DNA of 64,000 nucleotides from Anisodus tanguticus (Eukaryota > Streptophyta > Magnoliopsida > Solanales > Solanaceae). Positions within the stretch are counted from its first letter, which is position 1. Every line of letters starts with the position of its first letter. Below, piece after piece: positions 1 to 12,109 of the stretch. The notes under the pieces are model-generated. The model had not been told where the DNA came from. It saw only the letters and a list, made by a program, of their open reading frames with translations, and did no database searches. The stretch spans positions 11,322,001 through 11,386,000 of the forward strand of contig CM067557.1 in assembly GCA_034509755.1 (NCBI GenBank), written 5' to 3'. The position numbers and the translations under genes are program-made.

Positions 1-1707
1 ATGGATCCTCTTTGCTTCTAATGAAATCAAATGACTTGATAGCCTTGTCGAAGCAAATGTTCCAACTCCTAGAGGCTTGCTTAAGCCCATAAATGGACTT
101 TTGTAGCTTGTATACAACATTTGGTTTGGACTCAATTGAAAAACCCTTAGGTTGTTTCATATACACTTCCTCAACTAGATTACCATTGAGGAAAGCAGTT
201 TTAACGTCCATCTGCCAAATGTCATAGTCATAATATGCAGCTATTGCAAGCAAAATTGGAATGGAGTTAATCTTAGCAACAGGTGAAAAGGTTTCATCAT
301 AATCGACCCTAGGCCGTTGATTATAACATTTAGCCACCAGTCTTGCTTTATAAATCTGTACCTTGTCATATGCATCAATCTTCTTTTTGAAGGCCCATTT
401 GCATCCTATGGGTCTAACCCCTGTTGGCAAATCAACCAAGTTCCAAACTTGATTTATGTACATCGAGTCCATCTCAGATTTCATGGTTTCTTGCATCTCT
501 GCGAATCAATGTCTAACATAGCTTCGTTGTAGGTTGTAGGTTCATCGTCATCAGGAATATCTATCTCATTGTGTGTTTCAACAAGGAGATTAAGTCTTTC
601 AGGTGGACGATGAGTCCTAGTGGTCCTACGGAGTTAATTATTCTGCGTTTCAGTGTTTGTTGCATTCTGATTGTGAGAAGGTCTTTGTGTGTTGGACAAT
701 CCATTACCTTGAGAGCTTTCAGGAATGTCATTTTCATGTATTTCCCGAATGGAACGATGTACAACCATTGTATCATCTTTCATTGGTTGTGAATGAGAGT
801 CTTGCATTTCTGCACTATCTCTCACAGCACTCCCACTGGATGAAGGGCATAGTCTAAGTACCCAATCTTCACCAGATATTCCCACTGAATCCTTGTTTAG
901 GTCATTCGATAAGGGTTCAACTTCTGTATTATCTTGTGGTTCTTGAATTTCTTCAAGTTCTATCTCTGTGCAGATATGTTCCTTGTAGACATATTCTTCT
1001 TCAGGGAAAGTTGCGTTCCTGGAAACAATGACCTTATGTTCTCTAGGAAGATAGAAGTAGTATCCCTTAGTTTCATTTGGATACCTCACGAAGTAATATT
1101 TCTCACTTTTAGATTTCAACTTGTCAGTGGGCATCTTCTTAACATATATAGGGCACCCCCAGGGTCTCATATGTTTAAGAGCTGGCTTCTTGCCACACCA
1201 TATCTCATAGGGTGTTTTTTCTAATGACTTGGAAGGAACCCTGTTCAAAATATATATCGAGGTTTGTATAGCATGTCCCCAAAGGTATGTAGGTAGAGCT
1301 GAGGAGCTCATCATGGATCGAACCATATCCAATAAAATTTGGTTTCTCCTTTCGGACACACCATTCATCTGTGGCGTTCCTGGAGGTGTCCATTCTGATT
1401 GGACTCCATGTAACTTTAAGTAATCTAGAAAATCATTGCTCAAGTACTCACCTCCTCGATCCGATTGAAGGGTCTTGATACTTGGTGCAAGTTGCTTCTC
1501 TACTTCCGACTTGTACTCCTTGAACTTCTTAAAAGCCTTGGATTTGTGTCTCATAAGATACACATATCCATACCTTGTGAAGTCGTCAGTAAAAGTGATG
1601 AAGTATGGGAAGCCTCCTTTAGCTTGAGTCGAGAATGGCCCACATACATCAGTATGGACCACATACATCAGTATGGACCAACTCAGGTACCTCCTTGGCT
1701 CGCACAC
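1..1707 (-). pseudogene. Copia integrase and reverse transcriptase N-part, broken
   Basis: The integrase core runs from HTDVCGP through FTDDFTRYGY, LQSDRGGEYLS and NGVSERRNQ, the usual D-D-E region of Copia integrases. The frame ends near 634. A shifted frame continues into reverse transcriptase between about 600 and 1, where the minus strand encodes VDYDETFSPVAK, QMDVKTAFLNG and YGLKQASR, which are hallmark Copia RT blocks. The catalytic YVDD box and RNase H would lie beyond the left edge. Several stops and shifts interrupt the RT part. Confidence 0.88.
1641..1678. repeat. 19-bp direct tandem duplication in Copia integrase
   Basis: The 19-base unit beginning cacatacatcag occurs twice back to back (1641-1659 and 1660-1678). 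Because 19 is not a multiple of three, the protein frame shifts here: the peptide HTDVCGP is encoded at the end of the upstream frame and again at the start of the downstream frame. Confidence 0.9.
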
Positions 1708-3160
1708 CTTTTCCAGAAAGTGGTTTATTGGTCATCTTAAATCTCAAGCAAGATTCGCAGTTACCATAGGACTCCAAGTCAAATGGTTCGAGGTAGTCTA
1801 ACTTCTTCAACCTTGCTATCCTTGATTCGTTGATATGACCAAGTCTGCAGTGCCATAGGTAGGTGGAGTTTCTATTACTTATCTTGGCTCGTTTATTTTG
1901 TACATTGAATATCTCTCGACTATAGTTTAGTATATATAATCCATCCACAAGAGGAGAAGTTCCATATATAATAGTATCAAAAGACAGTACTTGACTGCCA
2001 TTATAAATATACGAGGAAAAATATTCCATGTCCAGAATTGGGATAGAAATGATATTCCTCGTCAACGAGGGTACATAAAAGCAATCATTCAACACTAAAC
2101 AATAGCCAGAAGGTAAATTTAATCTATAAGTCCCTACGCGCTCAGCATCTACTCGTGCTCCATTTCCAACGCGTAGGTCTACCTCCATTGGTCCAACTTT
2201 CCTACTATCAGTTAGCCCCTGCACATTTGTACAAATATGTGAGCCACAAGTGGTATCCAATACCCAGGAATGAGAGTTATTTATAGACATATTTATTTCA
2301 ATGACGTACATACCTTGTCCACCAAAGGCAGGAGCACCTGGTGCTTTTCCTCCTCCTGGTGTCGTGCAGTCCTTCTTCCAATGCCCATTCCTATGGTAGT
2401 TGAGGCATTCATCCTTAGCCGGATTCACCTTCTTCTTTACACCTCCCATGGGCTTCATAGTTGAGGGCGCAGCGAATGCTTTGCCCTTCTTCTTCTACCA
2501 TTCCTTGCCTTTCGGCTTGGGTCGGCTAGAAGAGCCCACCATGAGCACAGCTTTGCCTTTGGAAGTTGAAGACTCAAAGGTCTTGAGCATGTTGTGCAGC
2601 TCCGACAGAGACGCCTTCGTTCCATTCATATTGAAATTCACTATGAATTTCTCAAAAGAACGAGAGAGAGAGTTCATGATGAGGGTGGTAGCGACATTCT
2701 TTTCAAGCTTCGTTCCAATTGAAGCAAGCCTCTCTATCAGCCCTATCATCTTCAACACATGCTGTGAGACATGGCCCCCTTCATTGAGCTTACATTTAAA
2801 GAGTTCTATTAGTAACTCGTATTCCATAGTATAGGATTATGAGTCATAGAGACTCTTTAAGTGTTCGAGCATCTCATTAGGCCCTATGTTCTCATGTTGT
2901 CTCTGAAGTTCAATAGACATGGAATACAACATCACGCATTGCGCTGAAGTGGCATCATCTAGGTGTTTCTGGTAAGCATCCTTATCAAAAGATGTATATT
3001 CAACAGAGTCTGTCGCCGGGACTATTGGGAACACCGTGTCCAACACATATTCTATTTTCTCTTGTCTCAGTACTATTCGCAAATTCCTTAGCCAGTCAAG
3101 GTAGTTCGGTCCAGTAAGTTTATTCATCTCAATTAACATTTTCAACGATAAGCTCGACAT
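1649..3160 (-). pseudogene. Copia gag-protease region, broken
   Basis: The frame opens with MSSLSLKMLIEMNKLTGPNY (gag of the UBN2 / Retrotran_gag type; capsid protein that packages the element RNA). A TAA stop follows SLYDS near 2837 and a TAG follows KGKEW near 2495, yet the same frame resumes after each. The zinc knuckle reads CLNYHRNGHWKKDC, in which the second cysteine of CX2CX4HX4C is replaced. The aspartic protease signature reads VLDTTCGSH instead of the usual DTG/DSG, so catalysis is doubtful. A GAG-pre-integrase segment (YLWHCRLGHI) and CX2C (CESC) follow. Assignment to Copia is firm; function is not expected. Confidence 0.88.
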
Positions 3161-4059
3161 CTTTAATAATCTGAAAAATTAGATAGACTGGAAATCAAAC
3201 TTAAAATTTGTTTCCTATTATACACATTCATTGAGGCTAATCAACATGGCCTTTTGTTTAATTAACTCCCACTATTTTAACATACTTCTACGACCTCATG
3301 GTAGAATACAGACCTATTTTAGTTGAGGTCATAATGGGCCAAGATCCAAGCCTAATTTATCTCCGCGTTTTCTTTGGCTGATAACTTCAATAACATATCT
3401 TGGTAGGTTCTAAACCAATTGCAAAACTTATTTGATCAAATTTTACATTTAATCTTGCGTCCTTAGATTGGTCCGACACTTTGGAACTAGATTTGTCTAA
3501 GCAAGTCAACCCCATTACACGACTGCGTTTATGTAGCTAAGCAAATTTGGCCTTTGTGAACAAACACTTTGGTGTAAATACTCACAACATTTTATCGTTT
3601 ACCTTTACATTAAAACACATCTATGAAAGAGTTTGGGTCATCGCAGACTTAGAACAAATGCTTTGGCATAAATACTCGTTTCACCGAAAATGATTTTGTA
3701 CTCTAACAATTATAATGGACGACGCGTTTGTAATTTAGACTTGTATTTAAAAATTTGGGGAACATTTTAATTTAGGGTTTTAACCAAGATCAACTCTTTT
3801 ACGCCATATCTAATATGACATCTTAACATTATGTAAAACTAATGACACATATAGTTGGGAACCGTCAACCCAATATGCATGATATAAGAAGGTTTAATCA
3901 AATACTCGGCGCCGCCTGCCCAAACAGTTATAGCGGACGCTATTTCTAGAAATGTAAATGACAAATATTTTGACATTTAGCATATAAACAGTATACTTAT
4001 CAATTATATTGTATAATAATAATCTTGGGTAAAACATTCTGAACTCTGAATTTTTTTTT

Positions 4060-4340
4060 ATTTCTGGACAGGTAGGGTCGCGGCGCCACTGAGGCAGAAG
4101 CCTTTCGGCTTCTGCAAAATGCATTAGCGTCGCGGCGCTCCACCATGGAGCCGCAGCGCTGCGAGCCAGAAATATTTCTGCTTCTGTAAATGCATTAGCA
4201 TCGCGGCACTCCACCATGGAGTCGCGACGCCTATTGTCCGGTGAGTCCAAGTTTTGAAACGAAGTATTAGCGTCACGGTGCTCCACCATAGAGCCGTGGC
4301 ACCGCCTTGAAACCCTAGCAAGCGCCGCGACGCCGATCTC
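4060..4340. repeat. GC-rich degenerate repeat in Copia leader
   Basis: Within the untranslated leader, a motif resembling gcgtcgcggcgctccaccat recurs about three to four times with changes (near 4126, 4200 and 4270, plus partial copies near 4080 and 4325). It stands out as CpG-dense in otherwise AT-rich sequence. No coding role is visible. Confidence 0.65.
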
Positions 4341-4702
4341 CCAACAAATGTTTCTGTGTTGATTTACAAAATCGTTCAACCCCTAAATCAAATTTAGGGA
4401 TCAATTCACAGGTCCTTTATCATCACCCACCATTATCAATAACGCCCATATCGACCATCGTCCGTTCTTATCCATTTTTAGCCGTGCACCGTGCAATGAG
4501 CCGGGCAACACACTTTTAGCTTAGTTCGAGTTAGAGTGGAATGACTTCCTCGAGTTAGCGTAGGAGATAATTTAGGGTGATATCAAAAGGTCAATATTCG
4601 TTCAATACATGTAGGATTTCAAGAAACCTTATTTTAATCCAATTTTATGTTTAACCCATATTATTATTTTATTCAATTGTTATATAACCATCGAACCAGC
4701 CT

Positions 4703-4716
4703 GGGCTCTGATACCA
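4703..4716 (-). promoter_or_regulatory. Copia primer binding site (initiator tRNA-Met type)
   Basis: The plus strand reads gggctctgatacca, the complement of TGGTATCAGAGCCC, the standard plant primer site for initiator methionine tRNA. It sits one base inside the LTR edge, which fixes the element orientation as minus. Confidence 0.9.
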
Positions 4717-4717
4717 T

Positions 4718-6254
4718 TGTAGGGTTTTGGTGGGTTCAAAACATATAAGGAAGGCACAGCGGAAGTTTAAAATTTTGTTTCTTACTTACCCCAACAACAT
4801 TTTTGGTATGGTTATACAACAATCAAACCTGTAACATAAAGCATAAACTTACAGGTTTAGAATATCTGGAGTCTTTTTTTACTATGGGGTGGACACACGG
4901 TTGCCCTTCCGATTGCAAGCTCCAAGCTTCAATGTATTTCTCCTTCGGAAAGCTAGGAAATCCGGCAGAGGTTCGAGAGTGTTTTAATTCCAAGTCTTTA
5001 AGGCTTAGAATGATAATCTGAAATTGGTGTGTGAATAATTAAGAGAATACCACTATTTATAGTTGAAAAATAGGTCAAAACTGGATTAGGGTTTGACCTT
5101 GGGCCTGGCCCAGAAATTGATGCAGAGGCGTCGCGGCCCTACGGTATGGGCGTCGCGGCGCTTGATGAGTTTCTGCACCGTCTCGATTTATTTTCCGTGC
5201 ATTCTTAATTAAATCCACAATCCAATTTTGACTTAATTAAAATAATCATTATTCATTTAAATGTCTCGATTCTAAATCGAACATTTAATTACTCTCGTAA
5301 TACATCCTTAGATCAAAATGGACAATCGACATAGTGTGACCCTACATGCCTTCTCATATCGACATTAATCATATTAAGGTCTACGCGGAACTCCTAGACG
5401 GCGCCGCAAGACGAACTCAATATGTGAAGTACGTTTACGCTAATCTAGTAAACTTAACCTTTATGTGGTAAGATAAAATTCTTTCATTCATGACACACCA
5501 GATCAAGCTTAGGATTTGTCAAGTTTCTATCCAAATGGCTTAATCATTGTATCTTATCTATATTATTTGACAACTAGACCATATTCTAAATATGTCTATT
5601 GTGTTGGCAACGACTTAGTCAACCTAATATCACTGAGAATCTGAGTGTTCTCTCGAATATACATTCGAGGAATGAATCCTAATCTTGGCTCAACTACCAC
5701 CTTTAATTCACATCATAATGTACCCAATACAAGTCGTATTTCAACCTATAAGGCATTTGAGCTTAGGACGGGATCGAAGTACATTACTTTGTAGACAAGA
5801 CACGTATTGATCTCAAGTCTAAGGACTTCTATCTCCCACACGCTGATCATACTTTAGACAAGTATAACAAACAGTTTATCAGCAGGGTATACCAATACTT
5901 CCAAAGTATCCATGTGTCCATCACGAGTAGCTATTACTCGTAGCAGGTGAGACATACTACATCCTCTAAGGATGTGAAGCAGACCACATGTCGACTTATC
6001 ACATATCATCGATATCCCATTCTCGATGATCATTAGTCGAGTCTATTTAAGAGTTACATTATAATATTAATATCTCACACTATTAATAACAGCGTAACCT
6101 ATAGGAATGCATATTATAGAATCTTACAAACAATCAATTAATAATTTAATAATTGCAAATGCCAAAATATTAATCTTCATTAATAATAATATGAATGTGT
6201 ATAAAGTACATTTTTCCTAATACAGATTGTCTCTAGGACATAAATATACTTTCA
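4718..6254 (-). repeat. Long terminal repeat (5' LTR of the Copia at left edge)
   Basis: The segment begins TGTAGGGTTTTGG next to the primer site and ends ...TACTTTCA. On the minus strand it therefore runs TGAAAGTATATTTATGTCC...CCCTACA with the canonical TG/CA ends, about 1537 bp. It should carry the promoter of the element, but I could not place a TATA box with confidence. A second fragment of the same sequence lies at about 6850-6965. Confidence 0.75.
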
Positions 6255-6267
6255 GGTAGTTGATTCC

Positions 6268-6486
6268 CATTACAAGAAGAAAGACATTTGCCAACAACAT
6301 TTTTATTGTCATATGTTAGATGTTGTCAAAAGTACTTTTCGAAAAAACAAAAATTATTGCATGTTGTTGCAATAACTTCGATGTGAAAAGTTTTCGCAAC
6401 AACAAATTGTTTTTGTTGTTGCCATTTATGCATTTTAGCAACAATTAATTAAAATTTTGTTGCCAATTTTATACTTTCTTGTCGTG
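6268..6486. mobile_element. CACTA-like MITE (219 bp)
   Basis: The left end reads CATTACAAGAAGAAAG. The right end, read on the other strand, is CACGACAAGAAAGT. These are imperfect terminal inverted repeats of the CACTACAAGAAA type. A 3-bp target duplication, tcc, flanks both sides (6265-6267 and 6487-6489), as expected for CACTA elements. The interior holds repeated 'gttgttgc / gcaacaac' blocks and no reading frame, so it is non-autonomous. Confidence 0.7.
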
Positions 6487-6849
6487 TCCAATTGGCTCAT
6501 TTCATGATTTTAGATATATTTATTACTCCGTAGGATCACCTCATGTACAATGTATTCAACTTTCAATCGTAAGAGGTTCGAAACTTGTCAATGGGTATGC
6601 TGTTGCAGATGTTTTTGTGTTATACTTACTATTCAATTTATCATATAGTTGTAGAACTTCAGATAACATTAATAGAAGTGCTTTTGGACTAATATTTCTA
6701 CTTGTATAGAAATTCAGCAATAACTATCTGACAAATAGGATAGTATTCACTCGGTGGATAATATAAATTGGGTGTTAATTACGTCTCACTTTAATTTTGG
6801 GGCGTGATATGATTAATCGAAAAACAATAACAAAATAATGTGTGATGAT

Positions 6850-6965
6850 AGACAAGGCGCGTATTGACCTCAAGTCTAAGGACTTCTATCTCCCACACGC
6901 TAATCATATTTTAGACAAGTATAACAAATTGTATATCAGCAGGGTATACTAATATTTTCAAAAGC
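6850..6965 (-). repeat. Fragment of the Copia LTR
   Basis: This stretch closely matches positions about 5793-5910 of the LTR, including the shared block caagtctaaggacttctatc and the following cagcagggtata. It is a detached LTR piece that lacks both LTR ends. Confidence 0.8.
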
Positions 6966-7550
6966 AAATAATAGTCTTTAGCTAAAAATGATCGGACATG
7001 TTGTTACAGAAACTTTATCTTCCTATGGCACAATAAATATTGGCTAATCCTTATGGAAGAAAAAATATGATTAAATTTTTTGAATTTCATGGTTAGTGGA
7101 TCTAATTTTAAAAATTATGTATATGTATATAATTATAAAAAAATTGTATATAATTTATCAGTTCGATTAAGTTTTTTATTCAATTTATTTTAAAAAATTA
7201 AAATCAAATCAAATATTATCGATTTTTAAAATCTAAAACTAAACAAATCAAATCCAAAAAAAGTGCTGATTTATTAATCGATTTAGTTCGATTTTAGATT
7301 TGGATATATTTTTAATCAAATCATGAACACCCCTAGCACCAGCTGTATTTTCCTTCATTTTTGTTGGATAAGCATACTCGTTCAACTACTACTATATATG
7401 GAGGCTAAAATATTTATCAAAACTTGGGAGAGACTGCTAAATAAGAATTCTTTACTGCTTTTTCTCCATTTTTTGTTAGCCGGTTAGTCCTCCTTTTTCT
7501 TAATTGGTAATTTTTACGTTTTCTTTTGCATCCAAATGCACAAACAAATT
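6966..7550. other. AT-rich spacer, no gene seen
   Basis: No reading frame of note, no RNA gene and no recognisable element. The composition is strongly AT-rich with short A and T runs. Confidence 0.6.
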
Positions 7551-7984
7551 GAGTTAATTTCCTATATGATCATTTAAGTATTGCAGATAACTCAACAAAG
7601 TCACTTTTGTCATGACAGAAAAATCATCCAAACTATTACTTAAATTCTTATAAATTCATTTTAGCTTTTTAAGCTACTAAATTCACCCAATTTGTTTGTC
7701 ATCTTAAGACCATTTTGTTGAGTTTCATTTCTTTTATAATAGACCCATTTTTTATTGGGACAAATTTTTGGTCTTGGATGGATTCATTTAATGGAATTTG
7801 TCATTAAAATGAAATTTAAGATGCTAAATAAGCAAATTAGGTGAGTCTAGTAGCTTAAAAGGCTATGAATTAGGATGACTTTATAAGAGATAAAGTAATA
7901 GTTGAATGACTTTCTTATTAAAAAAAACAAGTGACTTTGTTGGGTTTATTTCCTTACCTGAATGACAATATAGAGAATTAACTC
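7551..7984. mobile_element. Foldback-type MITE with long inverted ends
   Basis: The two ends are inverted copies of each other for roughly 140 bp. The left arm starts gagttaatttcc and runs through caacaaagtcactt and ttttaagctacta. The reverse complement of the right arm reads ggagttaattct, caacaaagtcactt and ttttaagctacta. The flanks aaacaaatt and caaaaattt may be a decayed 9-bp target duplication, which would suit a Mutator-type origin. No coding capacity. Confidence 0.65.
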
Positions 7985-8154
7985 CAAAAATTTACAGAAT
8001 AGCATACGAGTAATGAGTTCGGAATCACAATTCATTTATATACGGTGATCTTCATTATTCAGAAAAGAAATTGTTACTGTTCATTTTTTACATGGATTAG
8101 CGCATAAACAGCTACTAAGAATTTAAATGGTCTTTAAGTTTGGATAATTGTTTT

Positions 8155-11125
8155 AGAATCGCCATCTCATTTATAAGTAAATTAGAAAAATCAATGTAAA
8201 AGATTTTATTCAAATTCTTTGAAAAATCCTATCTAAATCATAATAAAGATAAGGGTTCTAGTGATCCTGGGGAAGGTGTTAGCACCGATATTAAGGATCC
8301 ATAGAATACGGTTGACCTACGAGCTCTATAGTGTGCTTCAAAATGATTTAAATTACTTGAGGTTTAAAAAATCAGCAAAATAACTTGTCATTTTCATTCA
8401 TTCAAACTCAAGGTTTTTTTTTTAAAACAAAAGAGTTCTACAGAAAATCGTATTCGGACTAAGAACACCCAAATGTGAATTTGAGTAGAACTCCACATTT
8501 AGTCCAACTATATTGACTATTTTTCACAATTGCATCTTTTGAAAATGGTATAGTTTCATTTAAAATAACAAGTTCAATTTTGAAAGAAAAGTAATACAAA
8601 AGTGATTTAATTTTACATGCCATATTCCTAAGGTCAAACGAAATTCCACATTCCAAAACACTTGGACAAAACTCAAGTCCAAGACAGTTTTAGTGTCAAA
8701 ATCAACTAACTAATTGGGCTCAGCTAGTGTTCTCATTTAAACAAAGTGTCGATTTTCAGCCCATTTCTAAATCTGAATTCCAACAGTTCATTTATCAAAT
8801 TTCAAGTCACTCATGCCCAATTCTGGATCCTTTTGATCAGTCCAATCCAATTTTACAACTCAAAGCCCAAGTTATGTATTTTAAAATTTAGAAACAGTTT
8901 TGCACATAAATGAAAATCCGTTTCTCGTTTTCAAATTTTTTTATCCAAACAACTCTTTATTTAGCCAAAAACAATCCTTCATTTCAGATTCTCCTGATTT
9001 AAAATAAAGTTTCGAAATCATTTATTGACTATCTAAGCTAAAACAATCTACGTATTGATTGCCTATCCTAGATTATAACCATAAGTAAAGTTCCAATATT
9101 AAAAGTAGTTTATCACAACAAATACATATATACAATGATATAATAACTGAAAGGAGAAGGGTTTAGGCCGGTGGGACTACCGAAGCCCACCAAATGGCTA
9201 TTTTCACCCATAGCTTGACCTTCATGCAAATATTAGCTTCCCTTGCTTATTTTCTCAGCCAAAACAGTCTTGATTAGGCCTCAGCCCAATCGGTTAATCG
9301 TGAAATACATATGACTCATCTGAATAGAAGTGATGGGCCCAGTAAGGGCCCATCTCATGATAATGCAGCAGAAATACAGAAACGGAAAAACACAGACCCA
9401 AGTTAGACGTACTCAATTTTTATCATTTACACATGTAATTTATAAGGGTGGCTGAAAACATATTTAAGCCAAACAAGGTTCATAAGAGTAACACATACAC
9501 CAAACAAGCAACAAACTGACCTTAATAGCCCATTTTTCTCTTAATAGACCCTATATTGACATGAGATACATACATACTAACTGAAATGGGACAGAGTCAT
9601 ATATTATGCTTGTCAATTAAGACCAGTTTAGAAACTAACATCATTTTAAACACCACTTAGCTTAATCAACTAATATTTGATTGGAATCAGACTATGCTAA
9701 CATGTTAACCACTTAAACAGGTTATGCATGAAACAAACCTTAAGCTAGGTGTTAATCTAACTAGATGACATGTATGTGCATAGAACCAACCTTACACTAA
9801 TATTTTAGACATCCATTTACCTAAACACACACAAACAGTGATTATAGCCAATTTTAACATGTCAAACTAACCTATGACCAACCTAATCACGAGTTCTATA
9901 ACTTCAAGGATGTATACATGTTTAAACTACCTTAATCTAGCATGATAAACACTTAGCTAACCACACATAGATAATCATCACCATGACCTCTAATAGTAAC
10001 TATCACTAACTAAGCATGTTGGATATCAACCTAAGGAGCACAAAAAATCATAATAATGAACACTAATAGTGACTTTAACTAAACAAGCACACTAATCATT
10101 AGTTTAATGAACATAAGTTAACTAAACATGCTTAACAAATAAACTTAACAAGCTCAAATAACAAGCAAACTAGTTAACCATGCTTCAAGTGTTACAATAA
10201 GTGCCAACAATGGCCTAAACATGCTAACAATCATAGTTATGAACATTATCAGTATTCAACATGAACTAACCATCTTAACAGTCGACCTAATGATCTAAAA
10301 CAACCACTAATCATGCTTAATAATCACACAAATACATAATACAGATTATACTAAACAAATTAAACAAGAAATTAAAAAGGAATTGTGTTTACCTTGTGTG
10401 GAGGCAGCCTAGGATCCAACTTCGGGATTGGTCTTCACTCAGACGATCTCAAACTCGGAAACACATAAAAAGGGGTTTCCTTTTGGAAACAAGTCGTAAA
10501 GTGAAAGAGTGAAGGGCTTTGACCCTTTACGCTTTATTTTTATGGGCCTGGGCCGGGTCCTAGGCTAAAATGCCTTGGGCTCGGCCGATTTAAATGGAGT
10601 GAGGCCCAAACCTTTCTTTTAAAAATAATTTAATCTGTTATAATCACATTTTAAACTATAAAATAACCGAATAGCTTTGTAAATAATCTAATTAGATCAA
10701 TAGCTTCGTTTTAGGTCTAAATTTGACATTAATTAGGATTAAAGAAACCAAAATCATGCAAATGTCTTTTAAAATTTAAACACGACTTAAAATTAAGATG
10801 TAATCCCATTATCGTATTTAATTAAACAATTTTCCGACTTTGACGAGAAAAACATTAATCCTTTAATTTTGAAAACTCTTTTGAGACAATTACATCTATA
10901 ATTGTCGATTAAAATTCTAAAATCATAATTAATGAGTAAAATTAGGATATGATATACAATATAAAAAACCAAGCGATATTTTGTCAAATGAAATGACAAA
11001 ATACTCCCGAAATAATTTTGTAAAATCACATTCGCTTTGTGAAAAGTATATTACACTCCATCCATGACCCATAAACCTTGAATAATTAAATAAACTTATT
11101 GGAGGGTAAAAATTAGGTGTCAACA
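8155..11125 (-). mobile_element. Ogre/Tat-like Gypsy LTR, non-coding
   Basis: On the minus strand the segment starts TGTTGACACCTAATTTTTAC, which I recognise as the start of a common Solanaceae Ogre/Tat-class LTR. It also carries the block ggtgctaacaccttccccag near 8270-8290. At 8164-8155 the minus strand reads TGGCGATTCT, close to the tRNA-Arg primer site (TGGCGACTC...) used by Tat/Ogre elements. It may therefore be an LTR of about 3 kb followed by the beginning of the internal region. No gag or pol follows, so it is a truncated or solo LTR. Boundaries on the low-coordinate side are uncertain. Confidence 0.55.
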
Positions 11126-12104
11126 GAAATGTGTCCAAAAAAGCAGGAGATTCTTAATAATTAATCTGTTGTCCAGCACAAAAAGAGTAAATATTTAGTT
11201 CCATGACTATAACGGCATGTTTCAACACATTAATATTTTTTTAAAAAAATGGTTTTTTAAAACAAATATTTCATACAAATGTCTCAAAATTTGTATCAAG
11301 GCCAATAATAACGACAGTGTTATATCAGGATTATGTACTAATAAAAGACATAAAAATGACAAGCATTGACCATAGAAGTAAGGTATCATTTGACATTTAA
11401 AAAGTATAAAGGAAAATTAACACACATAGTACCTCAACATAGTGGAAATAAAAAATACCCCATTTTTTCATGAGAATTTTACACCACAAACAATTTAGTA
11501 TCACTAATTAAGTTTTTTTATAAATACTTTTCAATAATTATGCAACTTAACAACAATTTTTATTTAGTAGAAATTTGAACCAATGCTTTCGAGCTACACC
11601 GGGGGCAAAATCTTTTCCCCACAAAGACATGCATCTTTATGGCTATATCGTCATGAAGACGGATGCGGTGGGAAAAAGTGGCATTTGGAAGTGTTGCTGA
11701 CTTAACATTTAGGTTTCGGCATAACAAAGCTTGCACTATCTTTTCGCACTTAAGTGCACAGCGTGCCATTGATAATGATTCTACTACGGTGCCACAAATT
11801 CGCAAGTTGATCCTAAGTAATCGTTGTTGTTCATTAGATTCCGGAGGAACTACTTCGTTAGGATTGGAAAATTGCTGAGATATATCTTTCTTTTCTCAAA
11901 TTCAAAATGTTCATAATTGAGGTTATGTATCCCTTCATTTTGGGTTTCAATTTTGCAAAAAATTATCGGGCTCAATCTTTTCAATTTTCTCTTTCCCTTC
12001 AATTCATACGTCTCTCTCTTTCCCTCTCTCCTATACACTCTCCCTTATCATTATTCTCAAACTTATTTTCCCCTTTCATTTGTTTTCCATTCGATCTTGA
12101 AGTG
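11126..12104. other. Spacer with one unassigned open frame
   Basis: Mostly AT-rich. An 81-codon frame on the minus strand (11805-11560) has a cysteine-bearing, basic composition (CALKCEKIVQALLCRNL, FCPRCSS) that I cannot assign to a family. It has no visible promoter or partner exons, and chance or a decayed mobile element is more likely than a gene. A pyrimidine-rich tract (11980-12075) precedes the solo LTR. Confidence 0.4.
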
Positions 12105-12109
12105 CAAAT

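Larger units (their letters stand above)
1..6254 (-). mobile_element. Ty1/Copia LTR retrotransposon, 3' half outside window
   Basis: Read on the minus strand, the order is LTR (6254-4718), primer binding site (4716-4703), a leader of about 1.5 kb without genes, gag and protease (3160-1649), integrase (from 1707), then reverse transcriptase running off the left edge. Protease before integrase before reverse transcriptase is the Copia order. The coding part has in-frame stops, a 19-bp duplication that shifts frame in the integrase, and further shifts in the reverse transcriptase, so this copy cannot be autonomous. The 3' LTR lies outside the window, so age cannot be judged from LTR divergence. 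Confidence 0.9.

Noticed and set aside
11560..11805. Minus-strand 81-codon frame with Cys pairs
   Set aside because: No family recognised, no splice partners or promoter, and the overlapping plus frame is equally open; not supported as a gene.
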